Origin: Phycomyces nitens
Taxonomy: Eukaryota > Mucoromycota > Mucoromycetes > Mucorales > Phycomycetaceae
NCBI GenBank assembly: GCA_022702545.1
Contig: JAHRBC010000001.1
Coordinates: 5,146,001 to 5,210,000, forward strand
Length of the DNA: 64,000 nt
Direction: 5' to 3'
Positions 22,660-35,256 of this stretch are shown here, in pieces; positions within the stretch are counted from its first letter, which is position 1; every line of letters starts with the position of its first letter. The notes beneath the pieces were generated by a model, which saw only the letters and a list, made by a program, of their open reading frames with translations, was not told where the DNA came from and did no database searches. The position numbers and the translations under genes were made by a program.

Positions 22660-25600
22660 ATGTCCTTTGCATTCCCTTTTTTCTTAAAGAACGGCGTAAA
22701 GAAAAAGCAATCCTACCCTCTAGACAACCACCACCAATCTCTCGGCACCAGAGAACATTACCCAACACTAGCATCAATGATCCAATCAAGGCAACCCGAC
22801 CCATCTCCAACCCCATCATCATCTCCCCAATACCCACTCGAACCAGAAGAACTCGAAGACAATTGCTTTTACCAGTACATTCGCTCTCATTTCAACCAAA
22901 TATTCGCACACTCTACCGTAGTGTGTGTACCTCATTCCAGATCCCTCCAAGGCCTTGTGCTCACAAAGGACTTTATCGGTATGTGCCAATCTACACAAAA
23001 AGTCATGCTGCAAAACCTTACAATGAGATCGCCTTTTAAGGAAATTGCTAATCATGTTATTCATGGCTTTGCCTCTTTCTTTTATTATTATTATATAAAC
23101 ACTTTTATACATACATATAATGTATGTATTCCACACCTTTTCTCCTTCTTTGCTCACTCTATTGCCATTATCACCATGCACATTTGGGTGTGGTTGAATC
23201 ATGTCCTCTAGAAAGCCATTCATTTATCGCATCCCCATATTACCGAGGACAATACCAGGCCACGAATGGAAAGGTCATTGCTATCGAGCATATCCTCATC
23301 AGCACAATGGGTGGTAAATGACTAGGCTAGAATTGATTATTGGGCTGATCGGCTCATATTATTATTATTATTATTATTATTATTTATTGATCTCAAAAAA
23401 AAAACAACAAAAAAAGGCTTCCCTGAGAAAAGAACCGTTCATGTAACTGCAGAAGAGCTGGTGTATATATCCAACAAGAAGATCAGAGTATTCATGATCG
23501 AACGGCCCTTGGAAGGAGAGCCGATTGTAAGTCGTCAGTCGAAACCCATATCGTTTTAGCTAATAATCATGCATATCAACAGCAGCAATACCGCAATCCA
23601 AACACAATTACTATTCCTACGATTCGAAATTCAAGAGCGTAAGTATATATATATATATATATACATATATATATACATTTAATGTATGTATGTATGTATG
23701 TATGTATCTGTGTATGTATGTATGTAGATATTTATATAATGTGTAAATCTATCTATTATATACATATCCACACATATGCATACATGTATACATGTATACA
23801 TGTATACGTGTATAAGTGTGTGTGGATATGTATTCTGTCAAGGAGAGAGATTGAGACTAACAAAGAGAGAGAGAGAGAGAGTGTGTGTGTGTACAATCGT
23901 GTGTGGGAATGAGAATAATATATATATAAAAGGAGAGATTTTCATCAAATTCCAAAAATAAATAAATTTAGGGATCTCGAGTTTCTCGCATTTTTCCCAG
24001 AAAACAATGAGGCTCTCAATGAACTCCAAACTACTGTTGGAAAATTTGCCTCTACCTATGTCTATATACGCGGATTTAATACCTACACAGTCAGTAAGAT
24101 TACACACATTTATGACAAAGCATGCAAGGTAAAAATACACACTACTCCCCCCTCAACCCACCCAGCCTAATCTATTTCCAAACAGACCATTTCCCAAAAG
24201 AACAACCTCTTTAGAGACGCAATATCTGTCCAGTCTGAGCACGACCATTTTCTGGAGCTGGTCGAAAAGTAGGTCTGGTTCACCCTTTGAGTTTTACTAA
24301 CTGGTCAAGTGTGGTAATGGGGTTCTTGCATGAGAAGATCTGGATCCAGTCCTTGCGCCTCTTTCTCCAATCACAAGACACCTATATCGAATCAATCTCG
24401 AAAGCCTATGCCAAAGAATCAATTACCCTACGCCAATATACAGTCAGTTATCCAATTGCCGAAATGCCTCTGTCCTGCTTCAAGAGAGCGATTGGCTGTC
24501 TACGCAGAGTGGATCTCGATGTTGCGCCTCAGTCGACTGATGATGAGAATATCATGCCAAAAGACCAGCCTGCATTCACTCCTCTAGAGAAACTTGCCTG
24601 CGTAAAGTCTACGCTCGATCTCATCACCGCATCAGTCGATCGCTATGTCAACAGTGTCTCGGTAGACCCGACAAATGACGGTAACTCACAATTGGTTTAA
24701 TTCTGTAGTCTTGCTAATATTTTATTTTGCTGCTGCTGTAAAGACTCTTCTGTAACAACAGACGAGCTCATTCCTCTGCTCGCCTATGTCCTTATGCACA
24801 GTCGAATCACTCGAGTAGCCAGTCTGGCATTTTACATGGAACATTTCCGTCTGTCTCATATCAAGCGCTCTGAGCACAAGTAAGACAATCCTAGACTCAA
24901 GATTGATAATAAATTATTCTAGCTTTGCCCTCGTCACCCTAAAGGCCTCGATTGAATTCCTCAAGGGCGACCCTCTCTCGATCATGGACGCCTGCTCCAA
25001 TGCCTCGACCGTCTCAAACACATCGACATCTTCAGCCATTCTTGCACCTCAGCTCCAAAGCCTGCGCACCCGATCGACTTCATTTGGCTCACCTCAGTCA
25101 CCTCCTCCTATTCCTCCTCCAGACTCACCCAACCAGCCCAACCTGCATTATCGCTCGGTTTCCCTGACTACTCAGCACATCTCAGACAAAGCCTCTCCCA
25201 CAACCGCCACCCCGCTCACACTGCCTATCTACCAGCACTATCAGCATCATCAGGTCAAGCAATTCCAGCCGCAGCCGCAGCCCCACTACCACCAACCTCG
25301 CCACCCTGCTGCTGCCAGAGTCCTTCGTCACCGTAAATCCCAGAGTGCAGACCTCCAGAGCATTCATCATACAAAGTCTGAGAGTGACAGTCACTATGAG
25401 CGTAACCGACACAATACCTTGGCCCCAAATGTCCTCGTTCGTCCACCGATCGTGTTGCCGAACCTTGAGAACCGTAAAAGCCTTGATATACCTAATGACT
25501 GGATGATGCACACCAATCATCTCGGTGATACTCCCACAATAACCCCAAGTTCTCATAGTCGTCCTCCATCATATGCAGGTCCCAAGCATTCCACACTCGG

Positions 25601-26087
25601 CTACACACGCCCCATGGTCTCCACCACATTTCCTACTATATCCAGCTCCACTCCTCTGCCTGACAAGGACGAGCCTTCCTCTGAAACATTCTCTTGTAGA
25701 TCGGATTATACCTCAAGCCACAACAGTGGGTATGGCCATGGTCATAGCTATAGTCTTGTAGACACCAGCTCGAATGGCACTAGACGCGATAGCCTTTCGG
25801 ACACTCCTCGTCTGGCCCGTTCTCTCAGCACAACCTCAACTATGCCTAGACGATTCGATACCATAAACAACCAACCGCCTACGATTATTAATATTCATCC
25901 GCCCGGATTTGACAATATCAAAAGACCTGCATCTATATGTATCGATACTCGATCTATGCACAGCAACGGTAGTGGAAGTCAAAAGGACAGCGAAGAAATG
26001 CTGGGTGGTTTCCTAAGCTGGTTGCAGACCGTGGACGGGGATATTGTGGGCGAACGCACCGGCAAGTTCAAAGCCTTGATGAATTGA
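22660..26087 (+). CDS. VPS9-domain protein, probable Rab5-type GEF
   Basis: Join 22660-22978, 23212-23313, 23417-23526, 23583-23638, 23972-24128, 24186-24268, 24310-24680, 24744-24879, 24923-26087, giving 832 residues. The VPS9 core spans about 400-465: VTTDELIPLLAYVLMHSRI contains the conserved Asp and Tyr, followed by ASLAFYMEHFR and NFALVTLKASIEFLKG. Upstream helices (FLELVENVVMGFLHEKIW, FTPLEKLACVKSTLDLI) are the helical bundle that precedes VPS9 domains. The last 360 residues are Ser/Pro/His-rich and probably disordered. VPS9 proteins load GTP onto Rab5/Vps21 on endosomes, consistent with the neighbouring arrestin. Intron 4 (333 bp) carries long TA and TATG microsatellites, and its upstream acceptor is an AACAGCAG tandem site, giving an optional Gln. 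Intron 6 is only 41 bp. Confidence 0.85.
23642..23830. repeat. TA and TATG microsatellites within VPS9 intron 4
   Basis: An uninterrupted TA run (about 23644-23664) is followed by TATG tetranucleotides (23680-23730) and degenerate ACAT/TATAC copies to about 23815. The block accounts for most of the 333-bp intron; neighbouring introns are 41-238 bp. Confidence 0.8.
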
Positions 26088-26337
26088 TGAAAAGAGAGAT
26101 CCAAGACGATGCTCTTTATTTTTTATTCTTGAAAATGACAATGGTAATGGCAATGGCAATGGCAATGAGAAAAGCCCATTTTATTTTTTATTTTATTTTT
26201 CCTTTTTATTTTATTTTCCATTATACATCTTTGAAATTATATATGTACCTTTCTCTAAGCCAAAAAAAAACTACTTTATATATTATATATGTAAAGAAAA
26301 TATTGAAATAGGATACTTGCCCTTTCTCCCCTTTCTC

Positions 26338-26404
26338 CTCTCTCTCTCTCTCTCTCTAAATATATATATATATATATATGTATGTATATGTATATGTATA
26401 TGTT
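26338..26404. repeat. TC then TA/TATG microsatellite
   Basis: About nine TC units run into an uninterrupted TA array and then TATG units. It lies 250 bp after the VPS9 stop codon, in the 3' flank. Confidence 0.8.
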
Positions 26405-28548
26405 TCTCTTTATTTTTTTCTTACACGATACATAAATACACAACCTATTAAAATATAATTTCTTTTCCTTTTATCATACCTAACCATAGTGCCAAGACAT
26501 TCAATTATTTCATGGCTTGGCAAGGAATATCAAGAGTGTATAGACTAAAGTATCCTCTAGTTTTCAATACAAACGCTCAATGTATATATCTTTTGTAGTC
26601 CTATAATTTTCCGTGTCCTTGAAAATCCACGAGTATACAAGAATCCATCTAGAATTGAAATAGAATGAATAGGTGGTATTGACTATTATATTCCATGTGG
26701 TTATATCTCGTGATTTGCCAAGCTGATGTTACGCATTACTTGAAAGTTTTTGCTGTCTGAATTCTCAAGTTTCCATCTAGTATTTATTGTCTTGCATTTG
26801 CAAAGCTGCAGATTATGCAATTAGACGTCGAGGTTAGTAGAAAAAAATACATGTACTTTTCTAGACAGAATATAACCAAGTCTATTCTGAATATCTAAAA
26901 CAAATACCCAAGATCACCAGCTACCAGCTTTGGTCACCAATCTCGGTCCTGGAAGACGTGATATCTTTTTGATAACTATTACTGGACAGACGCTTTAATA
27001 TACATTGTAAGCCCCTCATCATGTCATGTATGACGTTTAAAAGGTGCATATCTCCAAGAATTACTATTTAGAATATAGTTCTTTTTGTAAGAAAAAAAAG
27101 AATTGGAAACTCTTGGCTTTATAACTATCCCCACAGCCCTTTTTGGCAATCTCAAGCATACTTTATATATCTACACTTTGAAATAATCAAGAAATAAATG
27201 CCAGAGATTAGGAATATAAAGAAGTAAATGCAGAAATTAAAATGTTGTACTCTACATTTTATTTCTCTTGTGTGATAGCTTTTCGAGCCATTATAAGGAC
27301 AAGGAAATTCAAAACCACACATTTGTAAAGCTGAGCAAAGTATTGCTCTTTGACAGAATGTTTAGCTCTTATAGGCATTTCCGTAATTGGAGAAGACTAA
27401 AGGTACGGGCCTAACCCACAAACAGTAATGCAAACAATAATAATAATACCAAGCCATAAATATGGATATTGTAAAGTTGCTAACCGTACGTTCAAACATC
27501 ACAGTTTATATCAGATAACCTTGCACAAATGTCAAACATTTGGTTGCAAAAAAGCGAATACAAAAGTAATTTTGAATGCTGATCCCAAGAACTAAACAGA
27601 TCAACTGCTACCAATATATATAGCTGCGTATATGTCAGCTTTTTATAGACTCGACTATCCGAGGGAACAGCCAAGAGTATTGACATTGTTGGCTATTAAA
27701 AAGATTGTATGTCCTAGACTATACATCTATAGATGACAAGATAATCAATCATCTTATACCAAAACTCTCGAATATCAAGGAGAATAAAAGTCCAAAGTAC
27801 AAGGAAACCCCCTGCCAAAGGTACTATTTAAACAAAAAAGATTGATGGTTCAATAATCAAGTAAGCCTATAAACTCATCTAAATGTAAATACAACATTAA
27901 CCATATTGAACCATTGTCTTGGCAGAACTTTTATCGACAAGCAGCAAACATATTTTGATTAACCCAGACCGACCAATTTTTTTTACTGCATGAATTAAAT
28001 AAGCCAAGTAGAGCACAAAGATAAGATTAGATTCGCCAGTAGCTTCAGATAGATGTATTTTGGATTTCTGCCAAGGATATTTCCCCCATCAAGTAGTTAT
28101 CCGCAGTAAATGCCAAATTATTGATAGACTATATTAAACCAAATGCAACCACCTAGAATATCTTGAGCAGGCATTAGATATATAAAACAAATGAGTCAAG
28201 AGTATAGTCTATTGTCTGGATCTAAAGAATTATTTCGATTTCAATAAATGTAATTTTTTTTGTAATGGATAAATTCGTTTGTTGCATTATTTAATAACTG
28301 TTAGCTAAAGGCACTATTCCACAAGAAAACTAGACTAGACTAAACTAGATATATAGACCTGCTAGATATTATACAACAAACTCTTAAAACTCTTTATTAT
28401 TATTATTATTGTAGCTGATATTTTGAAATGGTGGGATGGTCTTGATGATACTTTAATAAATCGATAGCCTAGAAAATATTACAGATTCTTTGTTACAAAC
28501 TCTACAGCTATTTCCATTCAAAAATGTATATCTAGTCAAGGTTTTCAT

Positions 28549-28785
28549 ATGGAAAACGATAAGGGACTAGCGAGAAACTTGAACTTTGAGTATTCTAAAA
28601 AAAGACAGTTTTACTGTTACTTAATAGCCAAGTACAAAACTTGTTTTCCATGCCCTAATTATGACGATCAAGTAGAGTTTAAGGTGGCTGGAAACCCTAG
28701 ACTATTTAAACAGAAAAAAAAAGGTTACCCAGCAATTGTGTGTGATACGTTACAATGTAAGAACCACATGCCTACTAAGCCGTGA
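28549..28785 (+). CDS. Possible small gene or gene fragment with clustered cysteines
   Basis: A 78-codon ORF from an ATG. It has mixed polar/aromatic composition rather than microsatellite translation, and cysteines in CFPCPNYDD and VCDTLQCKNHM that could bind a metal. Upstream there is no CT-rich leader, and AT content matches the surrounding desert. It may be an exon of a decayed gene. No family is recognised. Confidence 0.2.
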   Translation: MENDKGLARNLNFEYSKKRQFYCYLIAKYKTCFPCPNYDDQVEFKVAGNPRLFKQKKKGYPAIVCDTLQCKNHMPTKP

Positions 28786-29225
28786 AACCATTATCTGGTT
28801 GTCGTGTACAACTTTGTACAAAATTCTGTCTATCTGAAGAAGAAGAAAAAGACTAACCAACGCCTGGTTTGAAATACCTCGAGTCCTCAACAGCAAAAAC
28901 TATGGTATTAAAAAAAACCATAAACGTTTAGTTTTACCATTCGACCAATTTCATATAGCTAACTTGTTCGATATTTAATTTTAGGTTACAATTCTCCATC
29001 GTACAAGAAAAATTGTGCTGCGGCCAACACTTGTCGTTCCTGATCTGAGACGGTCTTTCTTTTACTACAACAAAACAAAAAGGTTCATTCCATTGGGAAA
29101 TCAAAAAGTATATGTAAAATCAAAGAGAGGACATAAAGATACTGTATATATATATATCTTTTAAATTGTATAGTTTTCCAACTTATACTGCCAATTGTCT
29201 GCGGTAGTAATTATATGATATTTTC

Positions 29226-29262
<37 letters not shown>
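29226..29262. repeat. AAT trinucleotide array
   Basis: About twelve perfect AAT units in desert II, 120 bp from the tRNA-like relic. Confidence 0.85.
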
Positions 29263-29381
29263 TATTTTACTGCGGTTAATCATTTTTAGCTTTTGAGGAT
29301 TCATTAAAATAATGTCCCACAAAAATACTTTTTGGAATATTGATTCATCAAAAGATATGAACCAAAACGCAGCGAAAAAAA

Positions 29382-29451
29382 TGGCCCCTCCTGGGTTCGA
29401 ACCAGGAACTCTCGCAACATGCAAGGATTATGCCAATTTAACTAGAAGGCC
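29382..29451 (-). tRNA. tRNA-like sequence, probably a pseudo-tRNA
   Basis: Read on the minus strand, it has a perfect T arm (CCTGG TTCGAAC CCAGG), an acceptor stem GGCCTTC with AGGGGCC (six pairs including G-U, one mismatch) and discriminator A. A D arm (GTTA ... TAAT) contains the GG of the loop. A seven-T run immediately follows, suitable for Pol III termination. The anticodon arm is defective: CTTGC pairs best with GCGAG around only five nucleotides, and total length is 70. If a seven-base loop is forced, the anticodon would be GTT (Asn) with a mispaired stem. It is therefore better called a tRNA relic than a working tRNA. Confidence 0.5.
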
Positions 29452-29707
29452 AATGTACTTATTAACAAATGGTTCGGGCCTAATAACCTTTGGATTTGTG
29501 TACTCTGTGGCACTTGACATGTCCATGTAAAGAGCAGAAACTTTGCTGTATAAACCCCCAAGGTAGAAAAGTAGTTTATTCTATTATTTCTATCAAAACT
29601 GTTTTCTAGTCATTCTTGTTTTCCTTGCAACCGAGTTGATCATTTACATTCCATGGTCAACCCACTATATACCACTATACTAAAATTCTTTGTATAATAA
29701 CTGAAAA

Positions 29708-29808
<101 letters not shown>

Positions 29809-30271
29809 CTATGCTTGTGAATTCTAAAGCTCTTTGGTACATAAAATACCTTTTAAACATTGAAAGCCTAATATTAAAGAGGTATTTCTCAGTCTTTATT
29901 GATTTAATTACAAATATCAAGCTGGATTAAATCCCATGACCTGACTATTGGATTTATTTTTTCCCTCTTTGTTTCCTCTTGAATTATCTAGTACTATCAA
30001 AAATATTTATATTAAATAATATAGAATATGGTGCATTCAGACTTTACTAGTTTTTTTACATACTTTTAAAAAGCCCAAGACTTTTGCAAAAATCAAGTTA
30101 TAAAAAATCAAAATCCGCACGTTGGAAAGCCATAGTATTCATTAATGTATGCCGCGGCTTCATTTTTAATTAAATGGCTTTAACAAAAAAAAAAAAAAGG
30201 GGGGGGGGAGGGACTTGGTAAAGATATGCGAGTGAGAGATTACATTGTGCTGATCATAATTTATATTTTCC

Positions 30272-30644
30272 AGTATGTCGGATTTTAAATATCTAATTTA
30301 TATTTGCGGAGTTTCATCAAACGAAATTGAAACAAATTCGAAAAATCAATAGTTAAAGCTAAATGCACCATATAATTAGTTGAATACAAACCGTATGGCC
30401 CAATAACTGTAGATCCATTCAATGTATCAATTGATTTGATTTATTTTAGGAATGTTATATATCTAAAATACTTGTAGATTTCATTTTTGAGGGTTTTGTT
30501 GATCAAATTACTTTGTGCTATAATCCTGTGAATGATTTTGGAGCTGTGATGATAAAATATTTAAGAAAAGGAGATTTGGTTTTTGATCTTCAATTCAGTA
30601 ATAGAATAAGTAAAGGTTGGGTTATTGTGACTAAAAATCAAAAA
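30272..30644 (+). pseudogene. Coding-like scraps, possible decayed gene
   Basis: A segment from about 30273 reads MSDFKYLIYICGVSSN before a stop. After a TTTTAG that could be an acceptor (about 30450), an open stretch continues to about 30640 with FIFEGFVDQITLCYNPVN and then KYLRKGDLVFDLQFS. Amino-acid composition is protein-like despite the AT-rich setting, but it ends in an A/GA-rich run. I cannot name a family, and a chance reading is possible. Confidence 0.2.
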
Positions 30645-30684
30645 AAAAAGAAGAAGAAGAGAGAGAGAGAGAGCAAACAAGAGT

Positions 30685-33656
30685 TTAGTTCCAGTTGGCG
30701 TTGATCTGATCTATGCTCTCTGTAATGACATCTACATTAACCTAAACCAACAAGTAAATAAAAATTGAAACAATAAGTAATCTGGTCATTCACTCCATGC
30801 TACCTCGCTTGCTTTGTCTTCTGCTGTTAGATCGCTTTCTTGTTTCTCTAAAATATAGCCAGATTAGCACATTTTGTTCTTAAAAAAGACCAGTGGGTTT
30901 TGGCTATTGGCAATATTCAACTGCTTACCGATGTCTAGGTTGTGCAATGGTAGGGGTATACTCAATCCTTTTGATGCAGTCAACTCTAATTGTTTCCATC
31001 GCATCTCTCTCAGTTCATCCATTTCATCTTTTCTAGAATAGACAATCCCATAAGCATCCCAGACAGCTTCTATAGTCCACACTGTTGGATTTCCTGCTAT
31101 ATCTTACCTGCTCTCTTCTTCTTTGAAGATCTGTGTGCACTGGTCAAACAAGATTGGGTCTGAATCCATAAACATCTTTAGAGCATTATATACTTGACCA
31201 TGGATTGTTCTAAATTATCAATGATAAATCATATAAATACATTCATAATGCCAATCAATTTGGGATTTCTACCAACTTACCTATTCCAGTGCGATTTTGA
31301 GTTCTTGTAGAGTGGGGGAAACATGATGGGCATGATGATCTCAATATTGTCATTGATCAAGTTCACAATATATTCGTTATTCCAGTAGTACAGAGCCCGC
31401 TCTGCAACCTGTATACCACAATTACATGTCAATAAGCTCTCTAGTCATTCACTAGACATTACCTGAAAATGAGGACTGGAGACACACAGGGCTAATCTTT
31501 GGAAGAGAGGGACGGCAAATTTTGTAAACTCTACTCCCTCTGTCACATCCAGAACTTCTTCCATTTCATTAAGGTACATTCCTTCCTTTGCACTGTTGAC
31601 CTTGGGCCAATAACGCAAGAGACTATAAACGACCTTTTTTTTATATATGATGAATACATTGATGTATACCTATAAGCCCATACTGGTCTTTTTTTTTCTG
31701 GCTGATTCTCTCTGGACAGAGTTTACTTACTTCTGGGGTGAGGGTTGGATCCTTTTCTAAAAACTGTACAACGCAATAGGCCAGCTGGGGGTGGTACATT
31801 GCCAGAGAAGAGGGTTTGTGAAGAGGAATAAGAACTCTTTTCAAGAACGTCTTGTGTTCTTCTTTCAAAGGAAGAGCAAATCCATTGATGATACTAGACA
31901 GAATAGCCCTTTGTTAATATGTCCATACACAACAAACCACCAATACCTTCCCAATATTTCCAGTAGTTCAGCAATTCCATTGAATTGCTCTGTCTCGTAC
32001 ACAAATTGAAAGAAGATGTTGTTGATCGATCGTCGAATAAATGCTCTGAGATTGAGGAATTTCCCATACAGTCGATGCAAGGTTGTCTTTAGGAAATCTC
32101 GCTCACGGGGATCTTCACTGTCGAACAATTCAAGCAGCTACAACACGCACACATTTTTCTCTTATTTGGTATCAAAAAGAAATCTTTTGTTTCTTGATCT
32201 TGTATTTCCCCTCTAATAAATCTTTTGCTTCTTACCTGGAGAATAAACTTTTGATCAATGTACTTCTTGGCCACATGGATATTAAAATCAGGTGACTCTA
32301 CAAAGCGAAGGAAGAACTCATATACAAGCTGGAGATGAGGCCAGGATGTTTCAAACACAGGCTCATCCTCTTCTGGATCATAAGCTACACCACCAACGGC
32401 AGCCTGAGGAGAGATTGTTCTGAACAGATTTACCGAAAACTAGGTAGCATTGAAATAATGTAGTATTATTTTTTTTAAAAAAAAACAGGTCATGAAATAA
32501 AGGATGGATAAGAATGCGAGAATCAGTAAATTAACCTAGACCCGGTTTTAGGTGAGCATACTTACCATACGAATGGCATCAGGGTAGATCTGATCAACAA
32601 TTGCACCTCTTGTAGTCGCAACATACTCTAGCATCTCCTGTAATGCCTGGCGTTTAATCTCTTTGCCCTTGAGGTCTGAAGAAGCATCATTAAAGTCAAA
32701 TAAAACTTGGCACTGAGCTAATTTTCGAGTAAACAATTCATGTCTTTGTGTAGGTGGAACCTCTAGATAGATATACAGCATAAAAGGGCAATAATTGAAA
32801 TCTATGATCAATAACCAGATCTTCTCTGCAGACATATATCCAAACGGTTTATTTTGTTTACCATTAAAGTGAGGGTATTTTTCTAGCTCAACTTGCTCGT
32901 GAACATTGAATCGAGAAGAACGTTGTCGCCGAGGGGTTTTTCCTAGAGGGATAGTATCCTTGGGAGTAGTCTGAAGTCTGTTCATACCCTTGGGCATCCC
33001 ACCCCCAGAGGCAGGCGACCTAGGTGTTGATTGAGGCAATACTCCCTAAAAGGAGAATACAAGTGGCATCAGGTATTGGTTTACTTTTATTTTATTGCTG
33101 TTAATGCTAAAGATGATGATGGAGATTCTAATTGTTCTTAATCTCTTGATGCTTACATTTACGAGGAATTCTGGTAAGCCTGTCTCTATAGCAGGAGGAT
33201 GCTGTTGCTGCAATGAGAGTGACTGCTGCTGTTGTTGCTGTTGTTGCTGCCTCTGTTGAGCAAGTTGCTGTTGCTGCTGTTGTTGCTGTTGTTGTTGCTG
33301 TTGTTGTTGTTGCTGAATAGGAGTGGGTGCGGCTGATCTGGTCTTTGGAGATTGTGGGGCGCCTTGGTTTGATTGAGTTGACTGCTGTTGGCGCTGTTTC
33401 TGGGCTTTCGAGTCACTAGAGTGAGATGACTTGCTCCTAGTGAGCTGTCATAAAGGCAAGTATACGAGTAAATATCATGTTTAGATATGAAAAAAAGAAA
33501 AGAATATCGTGAATAGTGTTGGTTGAACAATTGTATAGACGTACGCACATGTATATATAAATATATAAATATACAGGTAAATGTATATCTATACAGCAAA
33601 TATACGTGCTTGGATAGTGCGTATGTACTTACAGCGTCTTTTAGTCCTTTTATCAT
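30685..33656 (-). CDS. RTS1: PP2A regulatory subunit B56 (B')
   Basis: Thirteen exons, complement join 30685-30741, 30804-30847, 30929-31032, 31108-31209, 31281-31408, 31463-31633, 31731-31893, 31947-32137, 32236-32439, 32566-32762, 32862-33045, 33157-33444, 33633-33656, giving 618 residues. The B56 HEAT-like core (about 180-565) is very clear: [15 protein letters not shown] helix, [57 protein letters not shown] and [23 protein letters not shown] helices, then [14 protein letters not shown]. It targets PP2A catalytic activity to substrates with LxxIxE motifs. The N-terminus is low complexity: two poly-Gln runs encoded by CAG/CAA, then a Ser/Thr/Pro segment. Homologues Rts1 and Par1 act in cell-cycle, septation and stress control. 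Every intron is GT-AG and the frame is kept throughout. Confidence 0.95.
33204..33318 (-). repeat. CAG/CAA repeat encoding poly-Gln in the B56 subunit
   Basis: Mixed CTG/TTG on the plus strand gives a run of about 19 Gln and, after LAQQR, a second run of about nine. The codon mixture suggests an old, stabilised repeat. Confidence 0.9.
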
Positions 33657-33881
33657 TTTGCCGAGAATTAAACAAGTGAACCCAGGATTGTTAGATAAGC
33701 GTCTGTTTGGATAAAGGTTAACGAGAAAAAAGAGGGTTTTTTTAAAATAAAATACACCGTTCGTATTTCAATAGATTCGATAGTGTAAAACAAGAAGAAG
33801 GGAGAAAGAGAGGGAGGGCGCCTTCCTTTTTTTTTGGTGGAATCGAGAACCCAATTTTCTACATCACTTTGCAAACACACC

Positions 33882-33890
33882 TCACGTGAT
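33882..33890. promoter_or_regulatory. TCACGTGAT, E-box/Cbf1-like element
   Basis: CACGTG core 227 bp upstream of the B56 ATG. The identical nine bases occur 58275-58283, about 230 bp upstream of the F-box/LRR gene. It is a consensus site for bHLH factors; use is inferred. Confidence 0.35.
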
Positions 33891-35165
33891 TACTGCACTC
33901 TCTTATAAGAAAGCATGAAAAAGCTGTCAGTAGGTGCAATAGGAGATATATATGGGCTACCAAGAGAATTGTGGTTGGTGGCCAAGTGAACAAAGAAGGT
34001 AGTCTTGTTTGTATTAACAAGACGAGGTGTATAATTGGTGTACTTTAGGTATCATTGATATGGTGGTAGAGTAGAAATACATTGGTTTTGTGAGTAGAAA
34101 GATGGACCAAGCTAGAAATGAGAAGAAAGATCGGTGGTAGTTTACTAATAAGTACACGAGTTATATTGGTGCCACCCGGTTCATTTATCTTCATATGCCT
34201 CTAGACTGTGGCAACCAAGAGTACACCTTTTGGCGCTCTTTGGGATCATCATATATTAAAATAATCCATCTTATTTATTATTATTATTATAATTATTTAT
34301 TTATCTAATATTAACACACTGCTTGAAAGACACATCTTTACCTCTTTGTTAACAAGACTGATGGCCTCGTAATATTCCAGACACACACAGAATATTTGCA
34401 CCTCATACATACATACATACATACATACTATGCTCCCCCTTAACACTCACTGCATGCAAGATACATAATAGCTTATCAGCCAAAATGTATAAGAATTGTA
34501 GTTTAGCTGATGCCAAATCATAAAAGTCCGTTTCACGTATAAATGTATATATAGGTTCGTACGACGTGGCGTGGCTTGATGCATGAGTGCCGTAATCTTC
34601 AATGAAAATATGGATACTGAATCCCCATGTCCCCAGAAAGGAAAGTGGAAATAGACTTTGGCTTGAAATCTAAAGGAAATCCAAAAGAAATCCACGACCT
34701 TTCTAGTAAGATGTTGTGTGCCATTCATTTCTGTTGGGTTCAAGTGTTGAAGGCTGAATTTGGTAGGCAATTTATTGTCCAAACGGCTTACTCTAGTCTG
34801 GTCAAAAAGTTGCTTGTCAGATACCTCTTGGGCAATGGTTTTGAATTCCTTGTATGAATACCAATAAAAATATAGCAAGAGTATGTCATTGGATTGAAAG
34901 GACATGTCTGTTTGAATGACAAAATAGCCATTTTCAATCTTTGTGTTTCATTGCAACCGTGTAACAATACAACTGCGCCATCTTTTCCCCCTTTCACTCC
35001 TCCAGTGATGTACAATCCGCAGTCGGTATTCTTGTGGGCTTGAGGTACAGAATCGTAGCACGTATATTAAACAACTGTAAAAACACACACACACACACCT
35101 ATACGACATGACAGTTTGGGTAAGACAATACATCATTTCAAGCTTATTCCACGACTTATCTGCAA

Positions 35166-35172
35166 TATAAAA
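35166..35172 (+). promoter_or_regulatory. TATA box of BCS1-like gene A
   Basis: TATAAAA lies 91 bp upstream of the ATG and is followed by a CT-rich leader. Paralogue B has TATAAATT at a comparable position (48565-48572 on the minus strand). Confidence 0.5.
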
Positions 35173-35256
35173 GCTCTTTTTTTATTTCTTTCATCCTTCT
35201 TCATCTTAACTCTCTCACAGCCTCAACTCAAAGCTCCTTTTTACTTTTTTGAAAAA

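Larger units (their letters stand above)
33657..35256. other. Divergent spacer between B56 and BCS1-like A
   Basis: 1.6 kb. The B56 side has TCACGTGAT at 33882-33890. The centre holds TTA/ATTT runs (34273-34306) and an ATAC array near 34408-34428. The BCS1 side has an AC run (about 35081-35098), a CCGCAG at 35017-35022 and a TATA box. The ORF readings here are short and show no family features. Confidence 0.55.

Noticed and set aside
24903..26087. VPS9 tail ORF as a separate gene
   Set aside because: Its first codons lie in an intron; joining at 24923 continues the VPS9 domain in frame.
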